A DNA stretch of 8,393 nucleotides, taken from contig CACYDY010000260.1 in assembly GCA_902773245.1 (NCBI GenBank), forward strand, positions 1 through 8,393, written 5' to 3'. Below the pieces are notes generated by a model that was not told the DNA's origin, did no database searches, and worked only from the letters and a program-made list of their open reading frames with translations. The position numbers were made by a program, and so were the translations under genes. Every line of letters begins with the position of its first letter. Positions within the stretch are counted from its first letter, which is position 1. Positions 5,537-8,393 of this stretch are shown one piece after another. This DNA comes from an uncultured Ruminococcus sp. (GTDB lineage: Bacteria; Bacillota; Clostridia; Oscillospirales; Acutalibacteraceae).

Positions 5537-5570
5537 AAAACCGCCGTTGATCACGACGGTTTTTTGTTTT
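5537..5570. terminator. Hairpin with U-tract overlapping the end of the hydrolase gene
   Basis: AAAACCG (5537-5543) pairs with CGGTTTT (5557-5563), and CGT (5545-5547) with ACG (5553-5555), around a 5-base loop, with one C/A mismatch on the + strand. The + tail is T6-G-T4. On the - strand the mismatch becomes a G-U pair, but the tail has only four T's. It can serve the hydrolase gene, whose stop codon 5551-5553 lies inside it, and a + strand transcript from 5371-5465. Confidence 0.65.
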
Positions 5571-6507
5571 GATCGGTTGTAATACGATTATTTATCCAAC
5601 ATATGATCTCGTCCATAATCTCTTCTTTGTTTAACTCGTTGAGTAATTCATGGCGGCAGTCACGATACAGCTTAAACGAAAGATCCGACACCCCGCGGCT
5701 TTCCAGATTTTTAAAAACCTCCATTACTCCCTTTCCGTTCTCTCCTACAGGATCTTTTTCTCCCGAGATTATCAGTGTGGGAAGATCTTTTCTGTATTCG
5801 TCAAACCACTGTTCGCTGTTGCATTCGGTGCTTAGCATTACAAGATCATTCATTGCTTTGAGTGAAAATGTAAAGTTAAACCTTTCGTCGTTAGTGTGAC
5901 GCAAGATAGTTTCGGGATCTCTTGTAAGCCACGAATAATCGTTTTTTTCTTCTTTAAACTCAGTGTTATAGATATCCATAAAAGCCTTTTGGGTCAAGTC
6001 CGAGCGATATTCCGTTCCTTTTACCTTGCTGCCCAAATCGGTTATGGCAAGACCCAGCGGAGCGGCTTTTTGAGGACCTCCCGTTCCTGCTATTATCAAA
6101 GCGTCAGCCATTTGGGGATATTTTTCCGCACAGATCCTTGCAACAAAGCTGCCCATGCTGTGGCCGAAAAGAATGTGCGGAATACCCGAATAATCCTCCA
6201 AAAGCTCTCTTACAAAACCGAATGCGTCCTCGACAAGGATCCTGTCGCCGTTTTCTTCCGCAAAAAAGCCGAGATTTTCCAATGCTCCGGCTGTTTTGCC
6301 ATGTCCCAGCTGATCATAAATTATCACTGCAAAGCCCTGTTTTGCTAATTTGTCGGAAAGCTCCTCATAAAGCTCAATATGCTCCGACATTCCGTGAATA
6401 ATTTGAACGGTTGCTCTCGGAGTTCCTATCGGTACATAAATCTTTCCGTATAAAGTGTGTTGTTCATCATTGCTTTTTGCAGTGTGTTCAACTGTCGTGT
6501 AATTCAT
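5551..6507 (-). CDS. Alpha/beta hydrolase, monoglyceride lipase/lysophospholipase type
   Basis: A 318-residue soluble serine hydrolase without signal peptide, of the family that includes PldB-like lysophospholipases and monoacylglycerol lipases. The oxyanion-hole segment HGMSEH is at residues 39-44. The nucleophile Ser117 lies in GHSMGS, the acid is probably Asp252 in SGEKDPV, and the base His286 in CRHELLNE. DQLGHG at about 65-70 is also typical. The lid region (about 140-220) is family-specific and does not reveal the substrate; an ester of a fatty acid is the best guess. The start has Shine-Dalgarno GAGGTG (complement of 6513-6518). The last codons and the stop lie inside a terminator-like hairpin. 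It follows the SseB-like gene on the same strand after 128 bp, with a terminator between, so it is probably a separate unit. Confidence 0.9.
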   Translation of the reverse strand: MNYTTVEHTAKSNDEQHTLYGKIYVPIGTPRATVQIIHGMSEHIELYEELSDKLAKQGFAVIIYDQLGHGKTAGALENLGFFAEENGDRILVEDAFGFVRELLEDYSGIPHILFGHSMGSFVARICAEKYPQMADALIIAGTGGPQKAAPLGLAITDLGSKVKGTEYRSDLTQKAFMDIYNTEFKEEKNDYSWLTRDPETILRHTNDERFNFTFSLKAMNDLVMLSTECNSEQWFDEYRKDLPTLIISGEKDPVGENGKGVMEVFKNLESRGVSDLSFKLYRDCRHELLNELNKEEIMDEIICWINNRITTDQNKKPS

Positions 6508-6525
6508 TTTATCACCTCACAGTAT

Positions 6526-6531
6526 ATTATA
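6526..6531 (-). promoter_or_regulatory. Possible promoter -10 of the hydrolase gene
   Basis: A perfect TATAAT on the - strand (6526-6531) lies just upstream of the Shine-Dalgarno. No good -35 box is seen, and the implied leader is only about 12 nt. It is supported mainly by the terminator upstream, which means the gene needs a promoter of its own here. Confidence 0.35.
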
Positions 6532-6570
6532 GTGATAATGCCGCAGGATAATACCACGATTCCACAAAAC

Positions 6571-6600
6571 TTACCGCACACCGAAAACAGTGTGCGGTAA
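6571..6600 (-). terminator. Terminator after the SseB-like gene
   Basis: TTACCGCACAC (6571-6581) pairs perfectly with GTGTGCGGTAA (6590-6600), 11 bp around an 8-nt loop. On the - strand the stem is followed by a short GTTTTG tract. It lies 35 bp past the stop of the gene ending at 6636. The stem is strong and the T-tract modest, so partial readthrough into the hydrolase gene is possible. Confidence 0.7.
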
Positions 6601-6635
6601 AATTCCATAGTAAGGACAAAGTATGTTTGTTATAA

Positions 6636-8393
6636 TTACTTGCCCATAATAACCTTATTGATATGGTCACAATTGTGATCGTTAAATTCAAAACGAAGCG
6701 GACCTTCGTTGAGTACAACAACAGTGTTAGGCATAACTGTAAATTTCTTGATCAACTCTTTGTAAGTAATGATTTCATAATCTCTTACTATTCCTATCTT
6801 GTCGCCGAAGAATCTCTTCATCTCGAAAGCGTCGCTGAAAACAAGAATTCTCTTGACGCCGTTCTTTCCGTCTATTGAAATCGGTCTGATGTTGTTCTCG
6901 TCATAAGCCACAAGCGGAAGAATATATCTTGCGCTTGTAAACTCTCTGATCATCATTTTTTCAAGAGATGCAATCTCCTGCTTACGCTTCGGATTGTCAT
7001 TCTTGGACTGGAGCTTCTGGAACAGAGTTGTCATTGCAAACATAAGCTCCGGATTTGCAATCGGGATCGGAACAAATTTCTTTTCGTTAACATCAAGCAT
7101 ATCAATTATTGTATCCGCAGAAACAATAACCCAGTTTGCCGTTTCGTCGAGAACCAGATCCTGAATACCATGACGCTTGTATTCATAAAGCATTGAGAAC
7201 AAATCCTCGTTCTTGTACTCCTTAATATAAACCTTGATACCGTTCTTTGCGAAATTCTCAACAGACTTATCGGCATAGATCTTCTCGGAGAAAATATGAC
7301 CCTTGTTGTTTCCGTCAATGAGAATATGCTTGGTGTTTGCGTCATACTCGGCATACATAACCTCTGCTTCGGAGATCAATCTTGCAAGATTCCTGTATCC
7401 GTCGTTGAGTTTGTCACGCAGGATCTGCGCAACTCTGATATCCGGCTCAACCTCAAGTTCTCTTGCTATCATTTTTGTCTCGGTTGCCTGAGTCTGAATT
7501 GTAAGCTTCGGCTTAACCGGCGCAGCCGGCTGCTCCTCGGCATGGCTCATCATAAGGCTTGAAAGATCAAACTTTGTACTTTCGTTATCGGATGCAAGAT
7601 CATTCATGATATCGCTGAACGAAAAATCTTTCTTGGGCGCATTGTCGGCAGGTTTTTCCTCTACGGGCTTGCCGAGAGCTTCATTAAACGGCTTTTTGCC
7701 GAAAACGTCATCGTTCATCATTGCCTGAGATTTCTTTATTGCATTCTGAAGCGACGATGAAACGCTTGTATTGACCTCGAGATCCTCGTTCGGGTCATCG
7801 GGGATAAATATCGGCATTGACACCTTTATTGCCTTCTTAGTTCCGTCCGGATTATTTGCTTTTATAACAATATCCTGATTGGATTTTTCTTTAGGCGCTT
7901 TCGGCGCTGCTGCCTGTTCCGGCTCGGGCGTAGGTTCGGCAGGCTTCTCCAATACGGGCTGCGGCGCAGGCTGAGCTATCGGCGCTGCAGCTGTCTTTGG
8001 CTGTGCAAAGAACTGATCTGCAACGGGGGCTTGCGTAAGCGAAGGTGCGGCAGCAAACTGCTCTGCAATAGGAGCTTTCGGCTGCGCGAAGAACTGATCT
8101 GCAACCGGAGTAGATGTCTGAGTTGACGTAAGGAACTGATCTGCAGCCTGAGCAGATGTCTGAGCCGGTGTAAGGAACTGATCCGCAACCTGAGAATTCT
8201 GTGCAAACACAGTTTCGTCACTTGGCACGTTCATGTCGGGAACAAACTGCTGCGGCTCCTGCGCAATCTCGTTTTTCACTTCTTCCATAAATCCGTCAAC
8301 TGGATCGCTTACTGCGGCATTCTCAAAAGCATTGAAGCTTTGGGTATCCTCTTCTGTAATAAACTGATCCTGAACGAGAGGCGCTTCCTGCTC
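6636..8393 (-). CDS. Large repeat-containing protein with SseB-like C-terminal part (5' end missing)
   Basis: The frame stays open to the window edge: 585 codons are visible and the start is missing. The ATG at 8286-8288 is internal, because 35 more codons precede it in frame (including VQDQFITEEDTQ, which belongs to the same repeat) and it has no Shine-Dalgarno. Numbering from that Met: residues about 34-105 carry ADQF repeats; 105-135 are a Pro/Ala/Glu linker; 135-270 look disordered with short motifs (FSFSDIMNDL). Residues 280-400 and 410-545 are folded. The last part (about 415-545, with ILVFSDAFEMKRFFGD and VVVLNEGP) resembles the N-terminal SseB domain, and 285-395 may be a diverged second copy. 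No signal peptide or membrane segment is visible. The role is unknown; SseB domains occur in diverse bacterial proteins of mostly unknown function. Confidence 0.8.
   Translation of the reverse strand, partial: EQEAPLVQDQFITEEDTQSFNAFENAAVSDPVDGFMEEVKNEIAQEPQQFVPDMNVPSDETVFAQNSQVADQFLTPAQTSAQAADQFLTSTQTSTPVADQFFAQPKAPIAEQFAAAPSLTQAPVADQFFAQPKTAAAPIAQPAPQPVLEKPAEPTPEPEQAAAPKAPKEKSNQDIVIKANNPDGTKKAIKVSMPIFIPDDPNEDLEVNTSVSSSLQNAIKKSQAMMNDDVFGKKPFNEALGKPVEEKPADNAPKKDFSFSDIMNDLASDNESTKFDLSSLMMSHAEEQPAAPVKPKLTIQTQATETKMIARELEVEPDIRVAQILRDKLNDGYRNLARLISEAEVMYAEYDANTKHILIDGNNKGHIFSEKIYADKSVENFAKNGIKVYIKEYKNEDLFSMLYEYKRHGIQDLVLDETANWVIVSADTIIDMLDVNEKKFVPIPIANPELMFAMTTLFQKLQSKNDNPKRKQEIASLEKMMIREFTSARYILPLVAYDENNIRPISIDGKNGVKRILVFSDAFEMKRFFGDKIGIVRDYEIITYKELIKKFTVMPNTVVVLNEGPLRFEFNDHNCDHINKVIMGK
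7989..8189 (-). repeat. Coding tandem repeats (ADQF motif, about 14 residues)
   Basis: The encoded motifs are VADQFLTPAQTSAQ, AADQFLTSTQTSTP, VADQFFAQPKAP, IAEQFAAAPSLTQAP and VADQFFAQPKTAAAP, with an outlying VQDQFITEEDTQ near 8375. At the DNA level two copies beginning at 8112 and 8154 are nearly identical over about 34 bp with a 42-bp (14-codon) period. The repeats look recently duplicated and probably vary in copy number. Confidence 0.85.

Larger units (their letters stand above)
5371..5570 (+). ncRNA. Candidate structured non-coding RNA, about 200 nt, unknown family
   Basis: No protein gene fits here. In + strand RNA, TGCAAATG (5419-5426) pairs with CATTTGCA (5492-5499). TGTGG (5448-5452) pairs with CCACA (5487-5491), directly adjoining on the 3' side, so 13 pairs stack with one 21-nt bulge on the 5' side. 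That bulge holds most of the direct repeat of ATGGGACA. A second hairpin (5517-5522 with 5528-5533, 5-nt loop) and a terminator-like hairpin with U-tract (5537-5570) follow. The start is uncertain: near 5371 from the TATAAT at 5359, or near 5465 from an extended -10 (TGG-TATTAT, 5450-5458). The latter would exclude the long helix. I do not recognise it as 6S RNA, a T-box or a known riboswitch. Chance pairing in AT-rich DNA is the main alternative. Confidence 0.35.

Noticed and set aside
5371..5570. 6S RNA
   Set aside because: Length fits, but the 5' and 3' ends do not pair into the single long bulged hairpin expected; I cannot confirm it without a covariance search.
5424..5582. 52-codon + strand ORF in the non-coding interval
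   Set aside because: It has no ribosome binding site, unusual composition, and runs through the terminator hairpin into the antisense of the hydrolase gene.
8286..8288. ATG as start of the SseB-like gene (550 codons)
   Set aside because: The frame continues open for 35 codons to the window edge with the same repeat motif, and there is no Shine-Dalgarno.

Overview
The window looks like chromosomal housekeeping DNA from an anaerobic Gram-positive bacterium of the class Clostridia, probably near Ruminococcus/Eubacterium in the Oscillospiraceae. This is inferred from strong purine-rich Shine-Dalgarno sites, sigma-A-type promoters, AT-rich intergenic DNA, a short ProRS with a C-terminal zinc domain, an acetyl-type MetA, and a small protein resembling a clostridial DUF. 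No insertion sequence, phage gene, CRISPR array, tRNA or rRNA was recognised.

Left part (1-2790, + strand): the 3' end of an unidentified gene is followed by proS (prolyl-tRNA synthetase), whose promoter overlaps the end of that gene. metA (homoserine O-acyltransferase) lies 53 bp downstream with no terminator between, so the two are probably cotranscribed. Two consecutive hairpins close the unit.

Middle (2790-5240): an orphan LytTR response regulator on the - strand has lost its phospho-accepting aspartate. It diverges from a small + strand gene (76 aa). A good - strand promoter lies just past the 3' end of the small gene and points back through it towards the regulator, so the regulator mRNA may be antisense to the small gene. 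After a bidirectional terminator comes cysK (cysteine synthase, - strand), with a full-consensus promoter and an inverted-repeat operator at the expected transcription start. metA and cysK both use O-acetylated amino-acid chemistry for sulfur assimilation, but they are not in one operon.

Non-coding interval 5231-5550: no gene. It contains promoter-like sites, palindromes, an 8-bp direct repeat on an 11-bp period, a long-range RNA helix and a hairpin plus U-tract. Together these suggest an undescribed structured RNA of about 200 nt (moderate to low confidence).

Right part (5551-8393, - strand): an alpha/beta hydrolase of the monoglyceride lipase/lysophospholipase type, then the 3' part of a long gene that runs off the window. 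That gene encodes a repetitive Ala/Pro/Gln-rich region with 14-residue ADQF repeats, joined to a C-terminal part resembling SseB-type domains.
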